A DNA stretch of 64,000 nucleotides from an uncultured Flavonifractor sp. (GTDB taxonomy: Bacteria; Bacillota; Clostridia; Oscillospirales; Oscillospiraceae): assembly GCF_944385615.1 (NCBI RefSeq), contig NZ_CALWXV010000001.1, positions 170,298-234,297 on the forward strand. Direction: 5' to 3'. Shown here piece after piece: positions 43,445 through 51,805 of the stretch. Position 1 is the stretch's first letter. The number at the start of each line of letters is the position of its first letter. Both the position numbers and the translations under genes were made by a program. The notes under the pieces were generated by a model, which saw nothing but the letters and a program-made list of their open reading frames with translations, made no database searches and had not been told where the DNA came from.

Positions 43445-44146
43445 ATGCAGCAGAAAAGTTTGGGACTCATCGAAACCCAGGGTCTGGCCGCCGGTGTGGT
43501 GGCAGCGGACGCCGCGGTGAAATCGGCCAACGTGGAACTGGTAGGCTACGAGCTTACGAAGGGAGGCGGCTGGACGGTCATCAAGGTGCAGGGCGACGTA
43601 GGCGCGGTGAAAGCCGCCGTTGATGCCGCCAGAGTCGCCGCCGGCAAGGTTAACCGGGTGGTGAGTACCCATGTGATCGCCCGTCCATCCAGCAGCCTGG
43701 AGCACTTGATCCACACCGCGGATACGGTGGGCGACCAGCAGCCCCAGCCCCCAAAGGGGCCGGAGCCGCCCTCTGATCCCCCCGCTCCCCAGCAGCCTCA
43801 GCCGCCGGAGGAGCCCCAGCCCCATACGGAGCTGACCGAAGAACAACCGGAGGAGCCTCAGCCGAGTCCGGAACCGGTGGAGGAGCCGGCGGAAGAACCA
43901 CAGCCCGCTCCCGAACCGGCCGACCAACTGCCGGAAGAGCCGGAGGAGCCTGAATCCCCGGAAGAGACGCTTCCGGCCGAGGAAGCTGCAACTGAGCCGG
44001 TGCCGGAGGTACCGCCGGTGGAACAGCCGGCGGTCCAGGAGGAAGCGCAGCCGGCAGCTGCACCGCCCGCGGCAGAGGCAGCCAAAGCGGCTCCCACCTC
44101 CAGGCGGGGGCGCAAAGGGAGAAATAAATCATCTCAAGAAAAGTAA
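43445..44146 (+). CDS. pduK: PduK-like BMC-H shell protein with long Pro/Glu-rich tail
   Basis: A 233-residue protein. Residues 1-90 are one BMC domain ([40 protein letters not shown]). Residues 97-215 are a low-complexity tail rich in Pro and Glu with degenerate repeats such as EEPQPSPEP and EEPQPAPEP. It ends in an Ala-rich then basic segment (SRRGRKGRNKSSQEK). The tail has no Cys, whereas enterobacterial PduK carries a cysteine-bearing extension, so its role may differ. Start ATG 43445 is behind CAGGAGGTG overlapping the pduH stop. The gene is placed as pduK by operon order. Confidence 0.85.
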   Translation: MQQKSLGLIETQGLAAGVVAADAAVKSANVELVGYELTKGGGWTVIKVQGDVGAVKAAVDAARVAAGKVNRVVSTHVIARPSSSLEHLIHTADTVGDQQPQPPKGPEPPSDPPAPQQPQPPEEPQPHTELTEEQPEEPQPSPEPVEEPAEEPQPAPEPADQLPEEPEEPESPEETLPAEEAATEPVPEVPPVEQPAVQEEAQPAAAPPAAEAAKAAPTSRRGRKGRNKSSQEK

Positions 44147-44176
44147 AAGCATGTAGTTTTTTAGGAGGTTATCACT

Positions 44177-44452
44177 ATGGGTGAAGCGCTCGGTATGATC
44201 GAGACCAAAGGTCTGGTAGGAGCCATTGAGGCCGCCGATGCTATGACTAAATCCGCAAACGTGACCCTGATCGGCTATGAGAAGATCGGGTCCGGCCTGG
44301 TGACCGTGATGGTCCGGGGCGACGTGGGCGCAGTCAAGGCGGCTGTGGATGCTGGCGCTTGTGCCGCCGAGAAGGTTGGCGAGATTGTGTCTCAGCACGT
44401 CATTCCCCGTCCCCACACCGATGTGGAGAAGATCCTGCCCAAGATGCTGTAA
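44177..44452 (+). CDS. pduJ: BMC-H shell protein PduJ
   Basis: A 91-residue hexameric shell protein almost identical to PduA at 37182 ([40 protein letters not shown]). Its position after the PduK-like gene and before pduL matches pduJ in standard operons. Start ATG 44177 follows TAGGAGGT. Confidence 0.95.
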   Translation: MGEALGMIETKGLVGAIEAADAMTKSANVTLIGYEKIGSGLVTVMVRGDVGAVKAAVDAGACAAEKVGEIVSQHVIPRPHTDVEKILPKML

Positions 44453-44473
44453 CACCTGTAAACGAGGTGGGGT

Positions 44474-45133
44474 ATGGACAAAAAAGGAATCTATTCCAGT
44501 GAATTTGTCCGCGAGGTTACCCGCCTGGTGGTGGAGGCGCTCCAGGAGCATCAGCGCCTGGAGCGCTCCACCCCAATTGGGGTGTCCAACCGGCATATCC
44601 ATCTGGACCGGGCGGATATGGACGCGCTCTTTGGCCCGGGCAGCGAGCTGACCGTCAAGAAAATGCTGGGCCAGCCGGGACAGTACGCCGCAGAGGAGAC
44701 CGTCACCATCCGTGGTCCCAAGGGCGAACTGAACCGGGTACGTGTGCTGGGGCCTCTGCGCAATGAGACCCAGATCGAAATCTCTGTGGCCGACGGCTTT
44801 GTGCTGGGCGTAAAGCCTCCCGTGCGTGAGTCGGGCCAGATAGAGGGAACACCGGGCATCGAGATCATCGGGCCCAAGGGAAGCGTGAAAAAAGAGCGTG
44901 GCGTCATTGCCGCGCTGCGTCACATTCATATGACGCCGGAAATTGCCGAGCGCCTTGGATACCGGGACGGGCAGTACGTGCAGACCAAGATTGAAGGCCT
45001 GCGGGGCGCGCTGCTGTGCAACGTGCTGGTCCGGGTATCTGAGAAATACGCGCTGGAAATGCACATCGATGTAGAGGAGGCCAATGCGTTGGGAGTCAAA
45101 ACCGGCGACCGGGCCTTTTTTTTGGAAGACTAG
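44474..45133 (+). CDS. pduL: Phosphate propanoyltransferase
   Basis: PduL converts propionyl-CoA to propionyl-phosphate and recycles CoA inside the shell. The 219-residue protein has the N-terminal amphipathic helix (SSEFVREVTRLVVEALQEHQ) that is the PduL targeting peptide. Two zinc-binding PduL domains follow, with His-rich motifs VSNRHIHLDRADM, ALRHIHMTPEIAERLG and EMHIDVEEANALG. A kinase to make propionate (PduW) is not in the window. Confidence 0.95.
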   Translation: MDKKGIYSSEFVREVTRLVVEALQEHQRLERSTPIGVSNRHIHLDRADMDALFGPGSELTVKKMLGQPGQYAAEETVTIRGPKGELNRVRVLGPLRNETQIEISVADGFVLGVKPPVRESGQIEGTPGIEIIGPKGSVKKERGVIAALRHIHMTPEIAERLGYRDGQYVQTKIEGLRGALLCNVLVRVSEKYALEMHIDVEEANALGVKTGDRAFFLED

Positions 45134-45151
45134 AGCAACGGAGGATGGGCA

Positions 45152-45979
45152 ATGGGGCAGGATCTGACAAAATGCAATGAGACCCTTCTGGAATTTGAGC
45201 AGCTGATTGAGACGGGACGCTGTAATCCCTGGGAGGGGACTCTGCGGACAGGGGTAGACTTGGGTACCGCCAATATCGTACTGGCGGTGGTGGATGAGCA
45301 GAACCGGCCGGTGGCCGGAGCTACCTATCCCTCTACTGTGGTGCGGGACGGTATTGTGGTGGACTATATTGGCGCCCTTAACGCGGTGACCAAGCTGAAG
45401 GATGAGCTGGAGGCCCGGTTGGGCACTACCCTGGAGGTCGGAGCCTGTGCCATTCCGCCTGGAATCATTGAAGGCAATGTGCGGGTGATCGGAAATGTGG
45501 TGGAGGGGGCGGGTTTCCGCCTGACCAACGTCATCGACGAACCCACGGCGGCGGCCACGGTGCTGGGCATTACGGACGGCGCGGTGGTGGACGTGGGCGG
45601 CGGCACCACAGGCATCAGTATTCTCAAGGACGGCAAGGTGATCTTTACCGGAGACGAGCCCACCGGCGGCACCCACATGACGCTGGTACTGGCCGGATTT
45701 CACGGCTGGAGCACCCAGGAGGCCGAGCTGGCCAAGCGGGACCCGGCCCAGGAAAGCCGGGTCTATCCGGTGGTCAAGCCGGTGGTGGAGAAGATGGCTT
45801 CCATTGTGGGGCGCTATCTGAAGGACTATCCGGTGGAAGAGATCTATGTGGTGGGCGGCGCTTGCTGCTTTACCCAGTTTGAGCAGACCTTTGAGAAGTG
45901 TCTGGGCATTCCGGTCATCAAGCCGGCGGCTCCCCTGCTGGTGACGCCCCTGGGCATTGCCGTGAACTGTACACAATAA
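45152..45979 (+). CDS. eutJ: EutJ/Hsp70-like microcompartment chaperone
   Basis: A 275-residue protein of the actin/Hsp70 ATPase fold: GVDLGTANIVLAVVDEQNRP, VIDEPTAAATVLGI and VVDVGGGTTGISILKDGK. EutJ-family proteins accompany eut and Gram-positive pdu operons and are thought to act as chaperones or assembly factors; no biochemical function is settled. Start ATG 45152 follows CGGAGGA. Confidence 0.9.
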   Translation: MGQDLTKCNETLLEFEQLIETGRCNPWEGTLRTGVDLGTANIVLAVVDEQNRPVAGATYPSTVVRDGIVVDYIGALNAVTKLKDELEARLGTTLEVGACAIPPGIIEGNVRVIGNVVEGAGFRLTNVIDEPTAAATVLGITDGAVVDVGGGTTGISILKDGKVIFTGDEPTGGTHMTLVLAGFHGWSTQEAELAKRDPAQESRVYPVVKPVVEKMASIVGRYLKDYPVEEIYVVGGACCFTQFEQTFEKCLGIPVIKPAAPLLVTPLGIAVNCTQ

Positions 45980-45996
45980 AAAGTAGGTGAGGACCG

Positions 45997-46815
45997 TTGA
46001 CAACTGAGCAGCTGAACAGCCTGGCGCGGGAGGCCCTCCTGGTGGAGGAACTGGCCCAGCGGGTCGTGGAAAAGCTCCTGGCGCGGATGAAGCAAGCTCT
46101 GGTGGTCTATACAGGCTCCAACATCAGCGCCAAGGAAGCGCTGGAGGCCATGGGCCGCCTGCGAGCTGATGGCTTCACCTTTCGGGTCCTGCTCTCCCAA
46201 AGCGCCGCCAACCTGCTGGATGTCAAAGAGATCCAGCGGGTGCTGGAGCCGGAAGAGCTTTGGATCCATACGCCGGGCGAAACGCCCGAGGCGCTTACCG
46301 CCCGGTATGATACCATCATTGTGCCGGCGGCTACCGTCCGCACCGCCGCCCATGTGGCGGCCTGTATGGCGGACACCCCGGCGGCTGCTGTTATTCTGGA
46401 CGGCCTGATGCGGGGAAAAGATGTGATCCTGGCCACCGACGGATGCTGCCCGGATCACAGCGAGCGGGAACGGCGGGGATTCCACATGGCAGAGCCTTTG
46501 AAACAGACTCTGCGGGGTAATCTGGAGACCCTGCGTTCCTACGGAGCGCGTCTGACCTCCGCCGAGCGGCTGGATGAGGCTGTCAAGCGGAGCTTGCAGA
46601 AGCGCTTTCTGCCAGGGGCGGCGTCAGCCGCCAAGGCCGCCCGTCCTGTGGAAGAGCTGCGGCTCAGTGGCCATGTCATCAGTGGACGGCAGCTGGCCAC
46701 CTGTCCCTCCAACTGTACGGTTTGGGTGGAGTCCCACGCGCTGATTACCCAGCTGGCGGCCGATGAGGCCCGCCGTCGGGGCATTACCATCCGAAAAGAG
46801 ACGCAAAGCAGGTGA
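45997..46815 (+). CDS. Flavoprotein-like microcompartment protein (PduM-position)
   Basis: A 272-residue protein beginning at TTG 45997 behind GTGAGGA. The first 33 residues form an amphipathic helix (LLVEELAQRVVEKLLARMKQ), suggesting encapsulation or shell contact. A Rossmann-like flavoprotein fold follows (ALVVYTGSNISAKEALEAMG, YDTIIVPAATVRTAAHVAAC). The C-terminal part (RLSGHVISGRQLATCPSNCT) has two Cys. In Gram-positive pdu operons the gene between eutJ and pduN holds this place and is usually called PduM-like or a hypothetical ethanolamine/propanediol protein. No function is proven. Confidence 0.75.
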   Translation: MTTEQLNSLAREALLVEELAQRVVEKLLARMKQALVVYTGSNISAKEALEAMGRLRADGFTFRVLLSQSAANLLDVKEIQRVLEPEELWIHTPGETPEALTARYDTIIVPAATVRTAAHVAACMADTPAAAVILDGLMRGKDVILATDGCCPDHSERERRGFHMAEPLKQTLRGNLETLRSYGARLTSAERLDEAVKRSLQKRFLPGAASAAKAARPVEELRLSGHVISGRQLATCPSNCTVWVESHALITQLAADEARRRGITIRKETQSR

Positions 46816-46819
46816 CACT

Positions 46820-47086
46820 ATGTATTTAGGTAGAGTGATCGGGACCGTAGTTTCCACCAGTAAGAACGAGCATCTGGTGGGCATGAAGCTCCTGGTTGTG
46901 GAAAAGCTGACCGAGCGTCTGGAGCGGGACGGCACCAGTGAGATCGCTGTGGATTCTGTAGGCGCCGGCGTCGGCGAGATCGTGATCGTCTGCAAAGGCA
47001 GCTCCGCACGCTATGTCTTTGGAAGGGGCGACGCGCCGGTGGATACCTCTATTGTAGGTATTGTTGATACAGTTGAGGTGGGCTGA
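46820..47086 (+). CDS. pduN: BMC-P pentameric vertex protein PduN
   Basis: An 88-residue EutN/CcmL-family protein capping shell vertices. MYLGRVIGTVVSTSKNEHLV, the VDSVGAGVGEIVIVCKGSSA motif and VDTSIVGIVDTVEV are characteristic. Start ATG 46820 follows GCAGGTG. The stop overlaps the pduO start (TGATG). Confidence 0.94.
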   Translation: MYLGRVIGTVVSTSKNEHLVGMKLLVVEKLTERLERDGTSEIAVDSVGAGVGEIVIVCKGSSARYVFGRGDAPVDTSIVGIVDTVEVG

Positions 47087-48072
47087 TGGCGAACTTATAT
47101 ACCAAGACCGGCGATAAGGGACAGACCAGTCTGGTAGGCGGCGCCCGGGTCAGCAAGGACAGCCCCCGGGTGGAATGCTATGGCACCATTGACGAGGCCA
47201 ATTCCATGCTGGGTCTGGCCTACGCGCAGACCGACCGGGCGTATATCCGTACCACCTTGCACACCATTCAGGGCAGGCTCTTTTCATTGGGGGCCGAGTT
47301 GGCCAGCGATGAGAAGGGCCTGGAAAAGCTGAAGGGGACCATTTCCGAGGAGGATGTGGCTTTCCTGGAGGGTGTGGTGGATACCTGCACCCAGACCACA
47401 GGGAAGCAGACCCACTTTGTCATTCCTGGCGTGGACCCCTGCTCGGCGGCCCTCCATGTGGCCCGCACCATTGTGCGCCGGGCAGAGCGGCATATTGTCA
47501 CCCTGTCCCAGCAGGCTCCGGTGCGGCAGGTGGTATCCCGCTATGTGAACCGACTGTCCGACGCCATTTACGCGCTGGCACGCTTGCAGGAGGATCTGGT
47601 AGAGGAAGACCGTCTGCGGGAGAAGGTCACAGCCGTGGTACGGGAGAAGCTGGCCCAGGAGCAGACCGACCAGATGCCCGCGTTTTGTCTGGAAAATTTA
47701 CACCGGATGGCCCGGCGGGCCGAGGAGAAGGCAAAACAACTGGGTGTGCCCGTGGTATTCGCGGCTGTGGATCAGGGCGGCAATCTGGTGCTCCTCCAGC
47801 GGATGGAAGGCGCCCTCTTGGCCAGCATTGAGATCGCCGCAGGAAAGGCCTATACCGCCAGCGCATTGAAAATGGCGACCCATGAGCTTGGCCAGGCGGC
47901 CGGGCAGAATGGGCCGCTGTACGGCATTGAAACCGCCATTCCCGGTAAAATTGTTTTGTTCGGCGGCGGCTTCCCCTATCTGGTGAATGGGGAAGTGGTA
48001 GGCGGTATCGGCGTATCCGGCGGTACCGTGGAGCAGGACATGGAGATCGCCCGTTGGGCAATGTCCCTGTAA
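47086..48072 (+). CDS. pduO: ATP:cob(I)alamin adenosyltransferase PduO
   Basis: PduO makes adenosylcobalamin for the dehydratase. The 328-residue protein has both domains of full-length PduO: the N-terminal adenosyltransferase (LYTKTGDKGQTSLVGGARVS, VECYGTIDEANSMLGLA, then RRAERHI and YVNRLSDAIYALAR, residues 1-185) and a C-terminal GlcG/HbpS-like domain (GVPVVFAAVDQGGNLVLLQR, residues 200-328) that binds haem or assists cobalamin handling. Confidence 0.95.
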   Translation: MANLYTKTGDKGQTSLVGGARVSKDSPRVECYGTIDEANSMLGLAYAQTDRAYIRTTLHTIQGRLFSLGAELASDEKGLEKLKGTISEEDVAFLEGVVDTCTQTTGKQTHFVIPGVDPCSAALHVARTIVRRAERHIVTLSQQAPVRQVVSRYVNRLSDAIYALARLQEDLVEEDRLREKVTAVVREKLAQEQTDQMPAFCLENLHRMARRAEEKAKQLGVPVVFAAVDQGGNLVLLQRMEGALLASIEIAAGKAYTASALKMATHELGQAAGQNGPLYGIETAIPGKIVLFGGGFPYLVNGEVVGGIGVSGGTVEQDMEIARWAMSL

Positions 48073-48085
48073 GGAGGAAAAAGCA

Positions 48086-49495
48086 ATGAACATTGACGAA
48101 ACTGTAGTGGAGTCCATCGTAAAAAAGGTGCTCTCCCAGTTGGATAGTCAACAGCCCCAGGACTGCTGCCCCGGCGGCGAGTGGGGCGTGTTTAAGACCA
48201 TGGATGAGGCCGTAAGCGCCGCTGTGACCGCTCAGCAGGAGTATCTGAACCGCTCCATGCATGACCGGGCCAAGTATGTGCAGGCCATCCGGGACGTGGT
48301 GCTGGACCAGGAGAATCTGGAGTACATCTCCCGTAAAGCGGTGGAAGAGACCGGGATGGGCGGCTATGAGTATAAGCTCATCAAGAACCGCCTGGCGGCG
48401 GTCAAGACCCCCGGTATTGAGGATTTGACCACGGACGCCATGACCGGCGACGACGGCCTGACGCTGGTGGAATACTCCCCCTTTGGCGTGATCGGCGCCA
48501 TCACCCCCACCACCAACCCCACGGAAACCATTATCTGTAACTCCATCGGTATGCTGGCTGCCGGCAACGCCGTGGTGTTCAGCCCCCATCCCCGGGCCAA
48601 GGAGGTTTCCCTCCATCTGGTCCGGCTCATCAACAAGGCATTGGCCGTGGCCGGCGCCCCCGACAATTTGGTGGTAACCGTGTCCGAGCCCTCCATTGCC
48701 AACACCAACGCCATGATGAACCACCCCAAGATCCGTATGCTGGTAGCCACCGGCGGCCCCGGCATCGTCAAAACCGTGCTGTCCAGCGGCAAGAAGGCCA
48801 TTGGCGCCGGTGCGGGCAATCCCCCCGTGGTGGTGGATGAGACGGCTGATGTGGAGAAGGCGGCCAAGGACATCGTGGACGGCTGCTCCTTTGACAACAA
48901 TCTGCCCTGTATCGCAGAGAAGGAAGTCATCGCGGTGGATTCCGTGGCTGATTACCTGATCTTCAACATGAAGAAGCACGGCGCTTATGAGGTGAAGGAC
49001 CCGGCTATCATCAACAAGCTGGTGAGCCTGGTGACCAAGGAGGGGAAGAGCCCCGTCACCGATTTCGTAGGCAAGAGCGCCAAGTACATTCTGGAGCAGG
49101 TAGGCATCAGCGTGGGAGACGATGTCAAGGTCATCCTGATGGAGGCCACCGAGGACCACCCCTTCGTGCAGGTGGAGCTGATGATGCCCATTCTGCCGGT
49201 GGTGCGTGTGCCTGATGTGGACCAGGCCATTGAGATGGCGGTACGGGTGGAGCACGGCAACCGCCATACTGCGATGATGCACTCCCGCAATGTGGAGAAG
49301 CTGACCAAGATGGCCAAGCTGATCCAGACTACCATTTTTGTGAAGAACGGCCCCTCCTACGCCGGTATCGGTGTGGGCGGCGAGGGCTACACCACCTTTA
49401 CCATCGCCGGTCCTACCGGAGAGGGCCTGACGTCTGCCAAGTCCTTTGCCCGGCGGCGCCGCTGCGTTCTGGTCGGCGGCATGGACGTGCGTTAA
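48086..49495 (+). CDS. pduP: CoA-acylating propionaldehyde dehydrogenase
   Basis: PduP oxidises propionaldehyde to propionyl-CoA with NAD+ and CoA. The 469-residue protein starts with an encapsulation peptide (NIDETVVESIVKKVLSQLDS) and a short linker. The aldehyde dehydrogenase domain shows GVIGAITPTTNPTETIICNS, GGPGIVKTVLSSGKKAIGAG and the active-site Cys in CSFDNNLPCIAEKEVI. It lies 13 bases after pduO. Confidence 0.96.
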   Translation: MNIDETVVESIVKKVLSQLDSQQPQDCCPGGEWGVFKTMDEAVSAAVTAQQEYLNRSMHDRAKYVQAIRDVVLDQENLEYISRKAVEETGMGGYEYKLIKNRLAAVKTPGIEDLTTDAMTGDDGLTLVEYSPFGVIGAITPTTNPTETIICNSIGMLAAGNAVVFSPHPRAKEVSLHLVRLINKALAVAGAPDNLVVTVSEPSIANTNAMMNHPKIRMLVATGGPGIVKTVLSSGKKAIGAGAGNPPVVVDETADVEKAAKDIVDGCSFDNNLPCIAEKEVIAVDSVADYLIFNMKKHGAYEVKDPAIINKLVSLVTKEGKSPVTDFVGKSAKYILEQVGISVGDDVKVILMEATEDHPFVQVELMMPILPVVRVPDVDQAIEMAVRVEHGNRHTAMMHSRNVEKLTKMAKLIQTTIFVKNGPSYAGIGVGGEGYTTFTIAGPTGEGLTSAKSFARRRRCVLVGGMDVR

Positions 49496-49513
49496 AACGG
49501 AGGTTTGGGCCAT

Positions 49514-50839
49514 ATGCAAGAAAATCTCATCAGCCTGGTTGAACAGGCTGGCGTAGTGGGAGCCGGCGGAGCCGGCTTTCCCACCCATGTAAAGCTAAAG
49601 GCCCAGGCAGATACGGTCATCATCAACGGGGCCGAGTGTGAGCCCCTGCTCCGGGTGGATCAGCAGCTGATGGCCGATCAGGCTGGACCTCTGCTGGAGG
49701 CCCTGGACCTGCTGGTAGAGCAGGTCGGGGCCACCCGGGGCGTAGTGGCCCTGAAGGAACACTACCACGCCGCGGTGGAGGCTCTGGAACGGGAGCTGCC
49801 CGCTCACCCCAAGCTGTCTGTCCACAAGATGGGCGGCTTCTATCCCGCCGGCGACGAGCAGGTCATCGTGTATGAGGTGACCGGACGCATCGTGCCGGAG
49901 GGCGGCATTCCCCTGAATGTGGGTGTGGTGGTCAGCAACGTGGAGACCGCCCTCAATGTGCTGGAGGCGGTACGTCGCCAGACGCCTGTCATCGAAAAGT
50001 ACGTGACCATTACCGGCGCGGTGCGCACACCAAAGACGGTAAAGGTGCCTCTGGGCATTACAGTGGCTGAGATGCTGGCTCTGGCCGGCGGCCCCACCGT
50101 GGAGCACTATCAGGTGGTCAACGGAGGACCCATGATGGGCAAGGTGGTCCCCACCGACAGCGTGGTGACCAAGACCACCAAGGGCCTGATCGTGGTGCCG
50201 GAGGGCCACCCGCTGCTGAACAGCCTGAACCGCAGCGCACCTCAGATGCTGCGGGACGCGGGAGCGGCCTGTATGCAGTGCTCCCTGTGCTCCGAGGTCT
50301 GTCCCCGGGGCCTGCTGGGTCACCGGATCCAGCCCCACAAGATGATGCGCCTTGCATCGTATGGGTCGCTCTGCGATCCTACCTATACCCCCATGAACGC
50401 CTATCTCTGCTGCGGATGCCGCCTGTGCGAGTACGCCTGTGTGATGGGTCTGCAGCCCTGGAAGCTGAACAACATGCTCAAGGGAGAGATGGGAAAGAAC
50501 GGGGTGCGCAATTCCCTCCATGAGCAACCCCAGCAGGCGGCTCCCTTCCGCCAGTTCAAGCGCTATCCGGTCCATAAGCTGATCCAGCAGCTGGGTCTGA
50601 GCTCCTATGATGTGCCCGCCCCCATGGAGGAGGTCGCAGTCCAGAGCCAGACGGTGCGCCTGCCCTTGCGTCAGGGTGTGGGCGCGCCCGCGCAGCCAGT
50701 GGTCAAAAACGGCGACCGGGTGGAACGAGGTACCCTCATAGCTGTCATTCCCGAAGGAAAGCTGAGTGCTAACCTGCATGCCAGCATGTCGGGAACCGTG
50801 ACGGCTGTAACCGAACAAGAAATTATTATTCGGCAATAA
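49514..50839 (+). CDS. pduS: Cobalamin reductase / RnfC-like flavo-iron-sulfur protein PduS
   Basis: PduS reduces cob(II)alamin and may move electrons across the shell with PduT. The 441-residue protein is a RnfC paralogue: GVVGAGGAGFPTHVKLKAQA, INGAECEPLLRVDQQLMADQ, then two 4Fe-4S motifs (CMQCSLCSEVCPRG and CCGCRLCEYACV) and a C-terminal biotinyl-like sandwich (PVVKNGDRVERGTLIAVIPE). Start ATG 49514 is set by CGGAGG ten bases upstream; a TTG at 49505 is less likely. Confidence 0.94.
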   Translation: MQENLISLVEQAGVVGAGGAGFPTHVKLKAQADTVIINGAECEPLLRVDQQLMADQAGPLLEALDLLVEQVGATRGVVALKEHYHAAVEALERELPAHPKLSVHKMGGFYPAGDEQVIVYEVTGRIVPEGGIPLNVGVVVSNVETALNVLEAVRRQTPVIEKYVTITGAVRTPKTVKVPLGITVAEMLALAGGPTVEHYQVVNGGPMMGKVVPTDSVVTKTTKGLIVVPEGHPLLNSLNRSAPQMLRDAGAACMQCSLCSEVCPRGLLGHRIQPHKMMRLASYGSLCDPTYTPMNAYLCCGCRLCEYACVMGLQPWKLNNMLKGEMGKNGVRNSLHEQPQQAAPFRQFKRYPVHKLIQQLGLSSYDVPAPMEEVAVQSQTVRLPLRQGVGAPAQPVVKNGDRVERGTLIAVIPEGKLSANLHASMSGTVTAVTEQEIIIRQ

Positions 50840-50857
50840 AGAAGAGAGGTATTGTTT

Positions 50858-51775
50858 ATGGATATGTTCGCTCTGATCGCTGCTTTTGGCGGCGGTGTCA
50901 TCGGCGCATATATGGGCGCTCTCCCCGCATTTATCATGACCGGTATTTTTGCCCTGGTAGGCGGCGTTCTGACGGCTGCCGGCGTGGGCGGCGATATTGC
51001 TGTTGGCATACTGGCTTTTGGCTCCTTTGTTGGTCCCCACATCGCCTTTGCAGGCGGCGTAGGCGCAGCTGGCTATGCCGGAAGAAAGGGTAAGCTGGCC
51101 TCCGGCACTGATATCCTCTCCTCCCTGAACGGCCTGGGCGAGCCCGATGTAATCATCGTGGGCGGCATCTTCGGCGTGCTGGGCTTCCTGATCCACTATG
51201 TCATCGGCCTGCTGCCCGTCATCGGCAACGCTGGCCCCGCCACCACCGACCTGCCCGGTATCACCGTGTTCATTCTGGCCGTCATCACCCGCCTGGTGTT
51301 TGGTAAGACTGGCCTCACCGGTCATTACACCGGTACCGGCAAGCGTGAGTGGTTCTCCACCGGCAAGGGCTTTGGGTATAACGTAGTCCTGGGTGCCGGT
51401 ATCGGCATCGTGGTCAGCGGCCTGGCTATGTCCCTGTATCAGAGCGGCAACACTGCTGCCTTCGGCATCTTCCCCATCATCTGCTTCGGCTTTGCCGCCA
51501 TTAGCCTGATCTTTACACAGACCGGCTTTGCCACCCCCGCCACCCACCACATTTTCCTGCCCTCTGCGCTGGCTGCCTCCGCTGGTATCCTGGCCTGGGG
51601 CGAGGCTGGTGTCCTGCTGGGCGTTCTGTTTGGCATCCTGGGCTCCCTGATGGGCGACCTGGTGGGCAAGAGCCTGAACAGCCACTGCGACACCCACATC
51701 GATCCTCCCGCTACCACTATTTTCATTCTGACCATCATCATCAACGCCATTTCCAGCGTGATTGTACCGGCGTAA
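50858..51775 (+). CDS. Multi-pass membrane protein of unknown function inside the pdu operon
   Basis: A 305-residue, very hydrophobic protein with about nine or ten predicted membrane segments and many Gly/Ala pairs (FGGGVIGAYMGALPAFIMTG, GSFVGPHIAFAGGVGAAGYA, TQTGFATPATHHIFLPSALA). The motifs GPHIAFAGGVGAAGYAGRKG and TPATHHIF look like conserved functional loops. I do not recognise a named transporter family; similar GALPAFxxTG proteins occur in haloarchaea and Firmicutes as uncharacterised (to my recollection). It lies between pduS and pduT with an AGAGAGG site, so it belongs to the operon. Known pdu operons have the facilitator PduF instead, so this could be the substrate or product carrier. 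That is inference only. Confidence 0.75.
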   Translation: MDMFALIAAFGGGVIGAYMGALPAFIMTGIFALVGGVLTAAGVGGDIAVGILAFGSFVGPHIAFAGGVGAAGYAGRKGKLASGTDILSSLNGLGEPDVIIVGGIFGVLGFLIHYVIGLLPVIGNAGPATTDLPGITVFILAVITRLVFGKTGLTGHYTGTGKREWFSTGKGFGYNVVLGAGIGIVVSGLAMSLYQSGNTAAFGIFPIICFGFAAISLIFTQTGFATPATHHIFLPSALAASAGILAWGEAGVLLGVLFGILGSLMGDLVGKSLNSHCDTHIDPPATTIFILTIIINAISSVIVPA

Positions 51776-51805
51776 GTTAGGAATTCTGCGGAAAAGAGGC
51801 CTGTT

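Noticed and set aside
49595-51697. 700-codon minus-strand frame opposite pduS and the membrane protein
   Set aside because: Antisense artefact with no ribosome binding site.
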